A program made the position numbers and the translations under genes. A model generated the notes under the pieces. The model did not search any database. It worked only from the letters and a program-made list of their open reading frames with translations, and was not told the origin of the DNA. Positions 1 through 8,946 of a stretch of 64,000 nt of DNA are shown here, piece by piece; positions within the stretch are counted from its first letter, which is position 1; every line of letters begins with the position of its first letter. The stretch comes from Bradyrhizobium sp. LMTR 3 (GTDB taxonomy: Bacteria > Pseudomonadota > Alphaproteobacteria > Rhizobiales > Xanthobacteraceae), in contig NZ_MAXC01000046.1 in assembly GCF_001693485.1 (NCBI RefSeq), positions 186,001 to 250,000 of the forward strand, given 5' to 3'.

Positions 1-1
1 C

Positions 2-3000
2 GGCACCGTCGTAGTGACGGGGAAGGATGTCACGCTCACGTCAGGCGCTAGGATCAACGCCAGCGGAACATCGGGCGGCACCGTGGTGATCGGTGGCGAC
101 CGCGCCGGCGGATCGGACGCCATGCTGAAGTTTCTGCCGCAGACCATCACCAATGCGCAGACCACGACGGTCGAGGCGGGTGCGACGATCACCGCAGACG
201 GCACATCGGGCGTGGGCGGCAATGTGGTGGTGTGGTCGGACGGCACAACGTCGTTTGCCGGCGCGATCAGTGCCAATGGTCTGCGCGGCGGCTTCATTGA
301 GACCTCGGGGCATACGCTCAACTTCAATGGCGGCAGCATCAATGCCGGCCGCGGCGGCACCTGGTTGCTCGATCCCGTCGATCTCACGATCGATGCGACG
401 CTTGCCGGCACCATCGCGACCACGCTCAACGCGGGCAGCAACGTTACCCAGGAGACGAACGCGTCCGGCACCGGCGGCTATGGCGACATCACCGTGGCAA
501 GCGGCATCAACTGGTCGACCGACGCGACGCTGACGCTCAGCGCCTATCGCAACATCGCGGTCAACGCCAACATCGCGAGCACCGGCGGCGGCGGTGTCGT
601 GCTGCGCGCCGACAATGCCGGCACAGGCACCGGCACCGCGACGTTCGGCGGCGGCCAGATATCGACGGCGGGGATAGTCTCGATCTTCTACAATCCGACC
701 GGCAGCAATTCGACCGTCAACGCCACTAAGTATACGGCGCCGACGCAGACGAATTTCAGCGGCAACGTCACCGGCGGCGGCACGCTCAACACCTACATGC
801 TGGTTAACACCGTCTACGACCTGCAGAACATGAAGAACAGCCTGGCCGGCACCTATGCGCTCGGCCGCGACATCGATGCCGGCATCACGTCCGGCTGGAA
901 TAGCGGCGCCGGTTTCGAGCCGATCGGTGCCGGCGTCACCTTCAACGGAAACCTGGATGGCCTGGGCCACACGATCTCAGGCCTCTTCATCAATCGGATA
1001 ACCCAAAACGTCGGGCTGATCAGCTATCTCGGCACTGCCGGCACGGTGAGCAATGTCGGCGTCATCGGTGCGACCGTAACCGGAAGGACGGCTGTCGGCG
1101 CGGTCGTCGGCTCGAACTACGGGACGGTCACGAATGTCTACTCGAGCGGATCGGTCACCGCCACCGAGGCCGGCGCCGGCGGTCTCGTCGGCTACAACTT
1201 TCAGACCGTGTCGAATGCCTATTCGAACAGCGCCGTGAGCGGACCGCTCTACGTTGGCGGCGCCGTTGGGCTGAACAATGTCACCAATCTCGGCGGCAAC
1301 TTGACCGCCGGCTCGATTTCACAGATCTATGCGACGGGCGCCGTGAGCGGCCCGAGCTATGTCGGCGGGCTGGTCGGCTTCAACGGCGGCTCCGTCACGG
1401 CGTCCTACTGGGACACTTATACGAGCGGGCAGGCGTCCGGCATCGGCAGCGGCTCGGGCAGCGTGACGGCCGTGACCAGCGACCCCGCGCAATCAGCCGC
1501 GGCCAACTACGCCTTCAAGCAGAGCGCCTACGGCAGCTTCAGCTTTCCGGGAACGGACACGACCGGCTGGTTCATGGTCGACGGCCAGACCAGGCCGTTC
1601 GGCCGCTGGGAATACCAAACCACCATAACCAACGCGCACCAGCTTCAGTTGATGGCGATGAATCTCGGCGCGAGCTACACACTGGCCAGCGACATCGATC
1701 TCGGTCCCGCGCTTGCGGCGGTCGGCGGAAAATATCCCGGCATGTGGTCGTCGGCCGGCTTCTCGCCGATCGGCGATTTGTCCAACCAGTTTACCGGCAA
1801 CTTCGACGGGCAGGGTCATGTGATCTCAAACCTGATGATCAACCGGCCATCGACTAACTATGTCGGTCTTTTCGGATACACCTCAGCCGGCGCCGCGCTA
1901 CGCAATGTGAGCTTGCAGACCGCAACCATCGCTGGCGCGGCGCGCGTCGGTACCTTGGCTGGCCTGGCGAAGGGGTCCGTCAGCAATGCTTCCGCGACCG
2001 GCACCGTCACGGCGAACAGTTACGGCGGCGGACTCCTGGGTGAGAATGGGGGAAGCCTTGCCATTAGCTGGGCAGCCGTCACCGTCGCCGGAACGACCGC
2101 CATCAGTTCTTCCATGGGCGGTCTGTCGGGATGGAATAACGGTGGCACGATCCAGGACAGCTACGCGACCGGCAATGCGATGGCCGGCACCGGCGGCACG
2201 CGCGCCGGCGGCCTCGCCGGTCAGAACAACGGCAGCATCTTCAGGAGCTATGCCACCGGAGCGGTTAGTGGCGGCAGCCAGGGGGTCGGCGGGTTGGTCG
2301 GATACAACAGCAGTGGGTCGACCATCGCCGATTCCTATGCGACCGGAGCCGTGACCGCTACAGGTTTCGGGGGCGGGCTGCTCGGCATCAACCCGGTAGG
2401 CGCTTCCGTCAGCAACTCCTACGCGACCGGAGCCGTCACCGTTACGTCGGCGACCCTCGCCTCCGTATTCGGGGGCGGATTGGTCGGCAGCAACTCCGGA
2501 GTCGTTACGAAGTCCTATGCGACCGGTGCCGTAGACGTTGCATCCACGTCCGCAGCGGCGACGTCCACTTCGGCGGGCGGGCTGATCGGCAGCAACGGCA
2601 GCACGGCTACGCTGACGCAATCCTACGCGACCGGTGCGGCCAGCGCGACGTCGGTTGCCGGCACCACGGCAGCGGGTGGATTGATCGGTAGGCTCGTCGG
2701 TGCTGCCACCGTCACACAGTCCTACGCGACCGGTGCGGCCAGTGCTACCTCCACCGCCGGATCAGCGATGGCCGGCGGATTGATCGGCAACCACGGCAGT
2801 ACAGGCACGGTCGCGCAGACGTACGCGATCGGCGCTGCGAATGCGGTCTCTACATCCGGCGCCGCAGCCGCCGGCGGCTTGGTCGGATCGGTTACCGGCA
2901 CCGGGGCCATCACGTCGTCCTACTGGGACACCGATACGTCCGGAAGGGTGAATGCGGTCGGAAGCGGCAGCAGCGCCGGCATCACTGGCCTCACCTCCAG

Positions 3001-3865
3001 CCAGATGCAGAATCCGGCAAACTATGCGTCGACCTACGCGGGCTGGGATTTCGCAACCGTCTGGTCGGCGCCGAGCATCGGCTACTATCCGCAGCTCTAC
3101 GGCGTCAACTACGTGCTGAGAGTCGCGCCCGACAACGCATCGCGTGTCTATGGCGACGCCAACCCGGCGTTGACCTATTCGATCTATGGCCTGCATGCCG
3201 GCGATGCCGCCGCGATCATCACCGGCCTTTCGGTATCGACGGCGGCGACGGCGACTTCGAACGTCGGCACCTATGCAATCAGCGCAAGTGGCGGCAGCGC
3301 CGTCAGCGTCTCGGGGCAGGCCTATCGTTTTGTCGATGCACCTGGCACATTGACGGTCACGCCGCGCGCCATCACGGTGACGGCCGACGCCAAGAGCCGT
3401 GCCTATGGCGATGCCAATCCCGCGCTGACCTATCAGGTCGGTGGCCTCGGCCTCGTCAATGGCGACGCGCTGGCGGGCGCGTTGGCAACGTCGGCGACAG
3501 TCTCCAGCGATGCTGGCATCTACGGGATCACGCAGGGAACGCTGGCGGCCTCATCGAATTACGCCTTCACCTTTGTTGGCGCGAACCTCACGGTTACGCC
3601 AGCGGTCGCTGCGTCAACGCCCACTCGCGTGCCGACTGCAGGGCTCGGCTCCTATGTGAAATCGCGGGTGCCTCTGCCTGCGCCGCAGCCGCTCGAGCAG
3701 ATGCGTGAGCCCGTCAGCGCCGAGCCATCGTCTCCCGCGATCATCTGCAAATCCCGGCAGTGCCTCGAGCTTCCCCATCCCAACAACCGGCGGATTGGCA
3801 CACGCGCCCGTTTCGTCGGCGCGATGAACGATCGCGATCGCCTGCCAGCCTTTGTCGACAATTGA
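2..3865 (+). CDS. Two-partner secretion exoprotein (TpsA-like adhesin), 5' end outside window
   Basis: This is a large secreted surface protein of the filamentous-haemagglutinin type. The reading frame is open from the first bases, so its signal peptide and TPS secretion domain lie upstream of the window. The visible 1287 residues begin in a Gly/Thr-rich beta-helix (SGGTVVIGG type). Two blocks of GLUG-like repeats follow (roughly residues 300-470 and 590-990), recognisable by recurring SYATGAV and GGLVGxN units. Two MBG-type Ig-like repeats come next (about 1035-1195), each with YGDANPALTY. The tail of about 90 residues is proline-rich and holds two cysteines. The TpsB-type transporter gene starts 260 bases downstream on the same strand, supporting export as a TPS pair. 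The substrate or receptor is unknown. Confidence 0.85.
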   Translation, partial: GTVVVTGKDVTLTSGARINASGTSGGTVVIGGDRAGGSDAMLKFLPQTITNAQTTTVEAGATITADGTSGVGGNVVVWSDGTTSFAGAISANGLRGGFIETSGHTLNFNGGSINAGRGGTWLLDPVDLTIDATLAGTIATTLNAGSNVTQETNASGTGGYGDITVASGINWSTDATLTLSAYRNIAVNANIASTGGGGVVLRADNAGTGTGTATFGGGQISTAGIVSIFYNPTGSNSTVNATKYTAPTQTNFSGNVTGGGTLNTYMLVNTVYDLQNMKNSLAGTYALGRDIDAGITSGWNSGAGFEPIGAGVTFNGNLDGLGHTISGLFINRITQNVGLISYLGTAGTVSNVGVIGATVTGRTAVGAVVGSNYGTVTNVYSSGSVTATEAGAGGLVGYNFQTVSNAYSNSAVSGPLYVGGAVGLNNVTNLGGNLTAGSISQIYATGAVSGPSYVGGLVGFNGGSVTASYWDTYTSGQASGIGSGSGSVTAVTSDPAQSAAANYAFKQSAYGSFSFPGTDTTGWFMVDGQTRPFGRWEYQTTITNAHQLQLMAMNLGASYTLASDIDLGPALAAVGGKYPGMWSSAGFSPIGDLSNQFTGNFDGQGHVISNLMINRPSTNYVGLFGYTSAGAALRNVSLQTATIAGAARVGTLAGLAKGSVSNASATGTVTANSYGGGLLGENGGSLAISWAAVTVAGTTAISSSMGGLSGWNNGGTIQDSYATGNAMAGTGGTRAGGLAGQNNGSIFRSYATGAVSGGSQGVGGLVGYNSSGSTIADSYATGAVTATGFGGGLLGINPVGASVSNSYATGAVTVTSATLASVFGGGLVGSNSGVVTKSYATGAVDVASTSAAATSTSAGGLIGSNGSTATLTQSYATGAASATSVAGTTAAGGLIGRLVGAATVTQSYATGAASATSTAGSAMAGGLIGNHGSTGTVAQTYAIGAANAVSTSGAAAAGGLVGSVTGTGAITSSYWDTDTSGRVNAVGSGSSAGITGLTSSQMQNPANYASTYAGWDFATVWSAPSIGYYPQLYGVNYVLRVAPDNASRVYGDANPALTYSIYGLHAGDAAAIITGLSVSTAATATSNVGTYAISASGGSAVSVSGQAYRFVDAPGTLTVTPRAITVTADAKSRAYGDANPALTYQVGGLGLVNGDALAGALATSATVSSDAGIYGITQGTLAASSNYAFTFVGANLTVTPAVAASTPTRVPTAGLGSYVKSRVPLPAPQPLEQMREPVSAEPSSPAIICKSRQCLELPHPNNRRIGTRARFVGAMNDRDRLPAFVDN

Positions 3866-4125
3866 AGTTGAGCGTGACGCTAACCGCTGGGCGGGCGGCT
3901 GTACACGGGCGATGGTCTCGGTACACGCAGTAGTTGGTGAAATCGTGAGTAACTCAACCGTACACGCTGCAGTTCTGCCACACGTGGAACTCAACCTTAA
4001 ACCGTTCTTAATCCATAAACCATATTGGTTGACTTATTCATTGTTCGCCGTGTGCGACAGAACGTCGGAACGTGCAGCCTCATGCGAACTTACATGTCGA
4101 TATCCCGAAGCTCTGACAGGCTCCG
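3866..4125 (+). other. Spacer between exoprotein and its transporter
   Basis: No convincing gene is seen. It is less GC-rich than the flanking genes, especially around 4000-4040, and could hold a separate promoter for the transporter gene. The short ORFs that cross it overlap both real genes and look random. Confidence 0.4.
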
Positions 4126-5931
4126 GTGATCATGATGCTGGCACTCACCAGACATTTCGGATCGCGCGCGACACGAGTGCGAACGTCCGCGCGTCATGAG
4201 CACGGAGTCGGCAGGCGTTGCGCGCTGCTGATGGTCTGCGTTCTTGCAATCGCATCTGGCGGCGTCGCGCAGGCGCAGGTGGTGGAGCGCAATCTGCCGC
4301 CGGAGCCGCCACGTCGCACACCGGCGATCAAGATCGGCACCGACGATCTGCTTAGGAGCGATGATGCAACGCCGCTCGGCGTGAACGTTCATGCCATCGT
4401 CCTGATCGGGCCAAATGCCAGCGTGAAGCCGCGAAGCGGCGCGAGTGGCATCGATGTCGATCAGGCCAGCGGCATCGACGCAGCCGCGGTCCGCGAGCCA
4501 CTCACGCCGTTTCTCGATCGGCCGCTGAGCCGCAAGCTGATTGCCGAAGTACAGGCGGCGGTGGCTGCGGCTTACCGTGAGGCCGGACGACCGTTCGTAT
4601 CGGTCACGCTGCCGCCGCAGGAAGTATCGTCCGGCGTGCTCCAGCTACGCGTGATCCTCTTCAAGGTTGCCGGCATCAAGGTTACGGGGGCGGCACCCGA
4701 GAGCTACCCGCAAAGCCGCATCCGGCTCGTCCCCGGACAGGAAATCGACGCCCGCAAGCTTGAGACCGACCTCGACTGGGCCAACCGCAATCCGTTCCGG
4801 CAGGTCGAAGCGGTGTTCGGCCCCGGCAAGGACCTCGGCATGACCGACGTCAACATCCAGGTGACGGATCGCAAGCCATGGCAGGTTTACGCCGGCTATG
4901 CCAACAGCGGCACGCTGTTGACCGAACGGAATCGCTACTATGTCGGCGGCAGCGCGGCGCCATCAGCCGATATCTTTGCGTCCTATCAACTCACCGGCAG
5001 CAGCAATTTCTGGGTCGACGACGGACTGTTCAGCCGGCCCGACGACGCCAAGTATGTCAGTCAGGCGGGGCGGTTGCTTACCCCGCTCGGATTGCGCACG
5101 AGCCTCGAAGTCGTCGGCGATCACGTACTGACCAATGAGCGGCCGAACAATCTATTCCGGATAAAGACTCAAACCAGTCAGGCATCGGCAATCGTTCGAA
5201 CCGCGTTGTCCGATTTACTGCCACCAGCGGCCGGCGATCTGCTTGGCGGCGTCGAACTCAAGCACCAGCTCCGCACCACCATCTTCGATGGTACGCGGGT
5301 CGCGGAGGGCAGCGCCGACGTCGCGCAATTGGTGGTCGGATGGAACGGGCGCTGGTCGGACAATCTCGGCACCAACAACCTCGATATCCGCTTCAAGTCC
5401 AATCCCGGAGCCATTCTGTCCGGCAACAATTCGCAAGCCTGGAGCGCCTTCACCAATGGACGCGTCACCGACGTGCAAACCAATTTCGTCACCCTCGAGT
5501 TTGGCCGCGTGACGCCGCTACCGAAGGGTCTGTCGCTGAAATCGGAAGTCTCCGTGCTCGCTTCGTCCAAGCCGCTACCGGATACCGAACGCATCGCGCT
5601 CGGCGGGATGAGCGCCGTGCGCGGTTATGTGACCGAAGACGGCGTTGTCGACCAGGCCCTGATCCTGCGCAATTCGCTCTACGCCTCGATTCCCAGCATG
5701 CTCTCCTGGATGCCGGGCATGCTGGCGCCGTTCCTGCTGGCCGATGTCGGCTGGGGACGCGATCTGTTTTTCCGGCGCGACACCACGCTGTCGTCAATCG
5801 GGGCCGGATTCGACTTTGCGGCCGGGTCGAACTTTAACTCCAAGCTGCTGGCGGCGAGGGCGCTGACCGACGGGCTGCACAGCCGCGCCGGGGCCTGGCG
5901 CGTGTCATTGCAGGCGTCGGTCAGCTATTGA
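4126..5931 (+). CDS. TpsB-family outer-membrane transporter (ShlB/FhaC type)
   Basis: This is the outer-membrane pore partner that would export the upstream exoprotein. A signal peptide with a hydrophobic core (LLMVCVLAIASGG) ends near AQA. Two POTRA-like stretches follow: about 125-175 (RPLSRKLIAEVQAAVAAAY) and about 183-240, which contains PGQEIDARKLETDLDWANRN, typical of the POTRA_2 and ShlB families. The C-terminal part, from about 250 to 601, reads as beta-barrel. It holds a VRGY motif near residue 498, the signature of the loop-6 hairpin of the Omp85/TpsB superfamily. The start could be GTG 4126, 5 bases after GACAGG, or ATG 4132 or 4135. About 600 residues is normal for the family. Confidence 0.9.
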   Translation: MIMMLALTRHFGSRATRVRTSARHEHGVGRRCALLMVCVLAIASGGVAQAQVVERNLPPEPPRRTPAIKIGTDDLLRSDDATPLGVNVHAIVLIGPNASVKPRSGASGIDVDQASGIDAAAVREPLTPFLDRPLSRKLIAEVQAAVAAAYREAGRPFVSVTLPPQEVSSGVLQLRVILFKVAGIKVTGAAPESYPQSRIRLVPGQEIDARKLETDLDWANRNPFRQVEAVFGPGKDLGMTDVNIQVTDRKPWQVYAGYANSGTLLTERNRYYVGGSAAPSADIFASYQLTGSSNFWVDDGLFSRPDDAKYVSQAGRLLTPLGLRTSLEVVGDHVLTNERPNNLFRIKTQTSQASAIVRTALSDLLPPAAGDLLGGVELKHQLRTTIFDGTRVAEGSADVAQLVVGWNGRWSDNLGTNNLDIRFKSNPGAILSGNNSQAWSAFTNGRVTDVQTNFVTLEFGRVTPLPKGLSLKSEVSVLASSKPLPDTERIALGGMSAVRGYVTEDGVVDQALILRNSLYASIPSMLSWMPGMLAPFLLADVGWGRDLFFRRDTTLSSIGAGFDFAAGSNFNSKLLAARALTDGLHSRAGAWRVSLQASVSY

Positions 5932-5974
5932 AGATCATGTGGCTGCGGTAGTTGACGGAAGCCCCGAAAAGAAC

Positions 5975-6008
5975 AAGGCCGTCGACGCAGTATACCGTCA
6001 ACGACCTT
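5975..6008 (+). terminator. Possible imperfect hairpin after the transporter gene
   Basis: AAGGCCGTCGAC and GTCAACGACCTT pair at 10 of 12 positions around a 10-base loop. No T-run follows, so termination is uncertain. It lies between convergent genes, where a terminator is expected. Confidence 0.3.
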
Positions 6009-6177
6009 GCCAGCCCCGGATATTGAAATCGGCTCACGCCATCCGGTGAATTACAGGATGCCCGGGATTCTCGCGGGGATATGTGAACCAGTTCACAAAG
6101 TGGAAAAATGTTCCAGCAAGGGCGTGCTGGCATCAGCCCCTGAGCGGGGCATCATCGCCAGCCGTCGTCCAGTCCTG

Positions 6178-6684
6178 TCAGCCGCGCCCTTTGGCGCGGC
6201 TGCGGTTTGCTGCCCTGTTCGAGCGGGGCTTGGCCTTGGCTGATCGCTTGCGCGGCGCGGGAGCGGCGGTGGGTTCGGAGGCCTGCGCGCTGGCAAAGGA
6301 TTGCCGTAAGCCGTCGATCGCTTCCGTCAGCGTTCCGACCTGCTCGGAAAGCTTCCTGGTGTCGGCCTGCTGAGCCGCGAGCAGGCGGCGCACGGTGAGC
6401 AGTTGATCCTGCACCACCTGCAACTGGTCGATCGATTCCTGCTGGGTCGCTTCCAAGCCCTTGGCCTTCTCGACAAGTTGCTCGGACGCTTGCGCGGCGC
6501 GCGCCTGCAATTGGCGGGTCGCGGCCGCGCGATCGGTCTCGGGAGCGCTGCCCGTATAGGCGCGCCACAGGGCGATAAAGCTTACTCCAAGCACGACAAT
6601 GACGAGAGCCGCAGCGGCGATCCCAATCGGCTGACCGCCGAAACGCGCGACGGGGCTGGCACTCCGGGGGGCGAGTTCGAGCAT
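6178..6684 (-). CDS. Membrane-anchored coiled-coil protein, function unknown
   Basis: This predicted protein of 168 residues has one transmembrane helix near residues 20-43 (IGIAAAALVIVVLGVSFIALW). A long Ala/Gln-rich heptad-like coiled coil follows (about 50-130; EQLVEKAKGLEATQQ, QDQLLTVRRLLAAQQ). The C-terminal tail is very basic and rich in Arg, Lys and Ser. The ATG at 6682-6684 has a GGAG motif six bases upstream. No enzymatic motif is visible and no family is recognised with confidence. It lies 156 bases downstream of the esterase on the same strand and may share its transcript. The basic tail could bind nucleic acid or acidic polymers, but that is a guess. Confidence 0.7.
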   Translation of the reverse strand: MLELAPRSASPVARFGGQPIGIAAAALVIVVLGVSFIALWRAYTGSAPETDRAAATRQLQARAAQASEQLVEKAKGLEATQQESIDQLQVVQDQLLTVRRLLAAQQADTRKLSEQVGTLTEAIDGLRQSFASAQASEPTAAPAPRKRSAKAKPRSNRAANRSRAKGRG

Positions 6685-6840
6685 GCGACTCCAAATCCGG
6701 ACGTGATTTCAATGCCCCTCAAATAGCACAGGCGCGCTGCCGCTAAAACCCGGGATTTGCTGGGCGGGTGAGGGATTCCGGCCAAACCCTTGGGAATCAG
6801 GCTTTTCTGCCGCGACCAGCGAGAGCTGGGTGTTCAGGTT

Positions 6841-7728
6841 CTATCGGACGTGCGACTGGAGGAATTGCCCGGCACAGGCCAGCGCGCGGCGCCCGTCTTC
6901 GAGATGGGCGTTCCAGACCGGCCAGGCGTGGATCATGTGTGGCCAGATCTGCAGCGTCACATCGACATCGGCCGCCCCCGCGGCCTCGGCAAGCCGCGTG
7001 GCGTCGGCCAGCAACGTCTCGGCCGATCCGACCTGAATCAGGACTGGTGGAATGCCCATGAGATCGGCGAATAGCGGCGAGATCAGCGGATCACGGCGAT
7101 CGATGGATGGCGGCGTATAGGCGTCCGCAAGTTCAACCAGATAGGCCTTGTGAATCAGCGGATCGATGGCGTCCTTGGTGGCCAGCGTTTCGCCGGACAT
7201 GGTGAGATCAGTCCACGGCGAAAGCAGCCAGGCGCAGGCGGGCAGCGGTTCGCCTGCCGCGCGCAGCCGGTTGATCAGCCCGAGCGTCAGGTTACCGCCG
7301 GCGCTGTCGCCGCCGACCGCGATGCTCGTCGCCGCAATGCCCTGCCGGCGCAGGAAACGCCACACTGTTAGCGCGTCTTCATGGGCGGCGGGGTAGGGAT
7401 GTTCAGGGGCAAGCCGGTACTCGATCGCGAGAGTCCGCATACCCGCGGCGCGCCCGGCCTCCGTCACCAGGCGGCGGTGGCTGACAATCGAGCCGGAGCA
7501 GTATCCGCCGCCGTGGAAATACAGCAGCACCAGCGACTTCTCGCTGCCTGATACGATCGACCACTCGCCGGCAACGCCGTCGCAATCGACTGGCTGGCAT
7601 TCCACGTCGGATGCCACCGGCCAGGTCGATCCGACCTCGTCGAGGCGCTGCCGCCGCTCTGACCATCCGACAGGCCGCGGCTTAGAGCCCAGCAAGGCGC
7701 GGATGGCGTCGATCTCGCGGTGGGCCAC
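6841..7728 (-). CDS. Alpha/beta hydrolase, hormone-sensitive-lipase-type esterase
   Basis: This is a cytoplasmic carboxylesterase of the HSL (bacterial family IV) group, 295 residues. The oxyanion-hole motif HGGGY is at 72-76. The nucleophile elbow GDSAGG places Ser at about 142. The other catalytic residues are probably Asp 242 (ETLLADA) and His 267 (PHMIHAW). The APEHPYPAAHED stretch near 108-118 is also typical of the family. The substrate cannot be read from the sequence; short acyl esters are usual. The upstream side faces the Hsp20 gene, so the two are divergent across the ROSE leader region. Confidence 0.9.
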   Translation of the reverse strand: MAHREIDAIRALLGSKPRPVGWSERRQRLDEVGSTWPVASDVECQPVDCDGVAGEWSIVSGSEKSLVLLYFHGGGYCSGSIVSHRRLVTEAGRAAGMRTLAIEYRLAPEHPYPAAHEDALTVWRFLRRQGIAATSIAVGGDSAGGNLTLGLINRLRAAGEPLPACAWLLSPWTDLTMSGETLATKDAIDPLIHKAYLVELADAYTPPSIDRRDPLISPLFADLMGIPPVLIQVGSAETLLADATRLAEAAGAADVDVTLQIWPHMIHAWPVWNAHLEDGRRALACAGQFLQSHVR

Positions 7729-7812
7729 GGCGTCTCTCCTGATGAGGCCGGGCCATCATTGCACATCGTTTGGGACGAGCCAGCAGGCGGCCAAAATTTT
7801 TGTAGGTCCCCC

Positions 7813-7840
7813 TTGAAACCAAAAGGCCGTTTTCTAATTT
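7813..7840 (+). promoter_or_regulatory. Candidate sigma-70-type promoter of the Hsp20 gene
   Basis: TTGAAA (7813-7818) and TAATTT (7835-7840) are separated by 16 bases, just upstream of the structured leader. This agrees with what is known of ROSE-controlled genes, which use housekeeping promoters and are controlled at translation. A sigma-32 reading of CTTGAAA is possible, but no matching -10 was seen. Confidence 0.5.
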
Positions 7841-7847
7841 TTTTGCT

Positions 7848-7954
7848 GCCGCCGCTGGGCGGCGGTCCGGGCGCCTGATGGGCCCGGCCTTGAGACGGGC
7901 ACCGGTCGTGTCCGGTGCCGCTCGTATCCAACTTGCTCCATGGAGGATTTGGCT
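7848..7954 (+). promoter_or_regulatory. ROSE-type RNA thermometer in the Hsp20 leader
   Basis: The leader folds into a chain of hairpins. The first is CCGCCGC with GCGGCGG (about 7849-7865). The second is CCGGGC with GCCCGG. The third is GGCACCGG with CCGGTGCC, a perfect 8-bp stem. The last hairpin near the start codon has TTGCTCC (7934-7940) facing the Shine-Dalgarno GGAGGA (7942-7947). A U(U/C)GCU element opposite the Shine-Dalgarno is the hallmark of ROSE elements, which block translation of small heat-shock genes in rhizobia until the RNA melts on heating. The identification rests on the sequence pattern only. Confidence 0.85.
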
Positions 7955-8410
7955 ATGCGCACATACGATTTCTCACCCCTCTGGCGCTCGACCATCGGCT
8001 TCGACCGCCTTTTCGACCTCGTCGAAACCGCGCAACGCGCCGGCGAGGATAACTACCCTCCCTACAACATCGAGCGGCTGGGCGAAGACCGCTATCAGAT
8101 CTCGCTGGCCGTCGCCGGCTTCGCAGTCGACGAGATCTCCGTGACCGCCGAGCAGAACACGGTGACGATCGAAGGCCGCAAGGCCGAGAAGGACCAGCGC
8201 GAATATCTCTATCAGGGCATCTCCGCGCGTCCCTTCAAGCGCCAGTTCAGCCTTGCCGATCATGTGCAGGTGAAGAGCGCGTCGTTCGAGCGCGGCCTGC
8301 TGCGGATCGAACTGTTCCGGGAAGTCCCGGAGGCGATGAAGCCACGCCGCATTGCCATCGATGGCGCTGCGCCCAGCAACGTTCAGCAGATCGAGGCGAA
8401 GGCGGCTTAA
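7955..8410 (+). CDS. Small heat-shock protein (Hsp20 family)
   Basis: This ATP-independent holdase chaperone has 151 residues and acts in the cytoplasm on unfolding proteins. The N-terminus MRTYDFSPLWRSTIGFDRLF matches the class A small heat-shock proteins of rhizobia. The alpha-crystallin domain spans about residues 30-125 (PPYNIERLGEDRYQISLAVAGF, then TVEGRK-like and FERGLLRIEL elements). The start at 7955 is chosen because GGAGGA sits seven bases upstream and the N-terminus is family-like. The in-frame ATG at 7940 overlaps that Shine-Dalgarno sequence. Expression is probably controlled by the ROSE leader. The 105-residue gene downstream may be co-transcribed. Confidence 0.95.
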   Translation: MRTYDFSPLWRSTIGFDRLFDLVETAQRAGEDNYPPYNIERLGEDRYQISLAVAGFAVDEISVTAEQNTVTIEGRKAEKDQREYLYQGISARPFKRQFSLADHVQVKSASFERGLLRIELFREVPEAMKPRRIAIDGAAPSNVQQIEAKAA

Positions 8411-8443
8411 AGCCCGCCACGCCTCGCAAAGGGACCAAAGGCT

Positions 8444-8466
8444 CCCGCCCGAACATGTCGGGCGGG
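8444..8466 (+). other. Strong hairpin between hsp20 and the next gene
   Basis: CCCGCCCGA and TCGGGCGGG form a perfect 9-bp stem with the loop ACATG. There is no T-run, so it is more likely an mRNA stability or processing element than a terminator. Confidence 0.6.
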
Positions 8467-8497
8467 AAGCGTGTCCATCTTTGGGGAGGACAAGCTG

Positions 8498-8815
8498 ATG
8501 ATCGACCAGACAGATAATGTGTTTGATCTGAATGCCGTGCTGCATCCGGGAGCCGTGTTCGATCACCCGCGCGACGTGGTCGCCGACAGGACGCTTTCGC
8601 TCGCCGAAAAGCGCGCGATCCTGGCGTCCTGGGCTTCAGATGCGGCGGCGGTCGCTTCAAATCCTGCGCTGCGCGAGCTGGCGGGCACGAGCCGAATCGT
8701 GACGATCGATGAGGTGCTCGAAGCGCTCTCGATGCTCGACCCCAAACCGTCGGGACCACCCGGCGGCAAGCCGATGCGGCAAAAATCCACCTCACGCGTG
8801 GCGCTGGCGGCGTAG
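8498..8815 (+). CDS. Conserved small protein of unknown function downstream of hsp20
   Basis: This 105-residue soluble protein starts at ATG 8498, preceded by a strong GGGGAGGA ribosome site. It contains RTLSLAEKRAILASWASDAAAV, followed by a linker and an IDEVLEALSMLD helix, and ends in a short basic tail. It resembles small alphaproteobacterial proteins found beside Hsp20 genes, but no function is known to me. It lies 87 bases after hsp20 on the same strand with a stable hairpin between them, so heat-inducible co-expression is plausible. Confidence 0.75.
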   Translation: MIDQTDNVFDLNAVLHPGAVFDHPRDVVADRTLSLAEKRAILASWASDAAAVASNPALRELAGTSRIVTIDEVLEALSMLDPKPSGPPGGKPMRQKSTSRVALAA

Positions 8816-8846
8816 GTCACAAGCGACCACCACCCCGAAAAAGTTG

Positions 8847-8876
8847 CGGCCAGGCTTTGGGGGAAGCCTGGCCGCG
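8847..8876 (-). terminator. Intrinsic terminator of the LapG-like protease gene
   Basis: GCGGCCAGGCTT and AAGCCTGGCCGC form a perfect 12-bp stem with a 6-base loop. On the minus strand it is followed by AACTTTTTC. It lies about 70 bases beyond the protease stop codon and may also stop transcripts coming from the plus strand. Confidence 0.8.
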
Positions 8877-8946
8877 CGCGAACCGGTCTGGGACGGGGAG
8901 GGGTGGGGATGTGACCGGGTCGCGGGTTGGTAAATTCCTTCTCTCG

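Noticed and set aside
5975..6008. Confident terminator after the TpsB gene
   Set aside because: The stem has two mismatches and no T-run, so it is listed only at low confidence.
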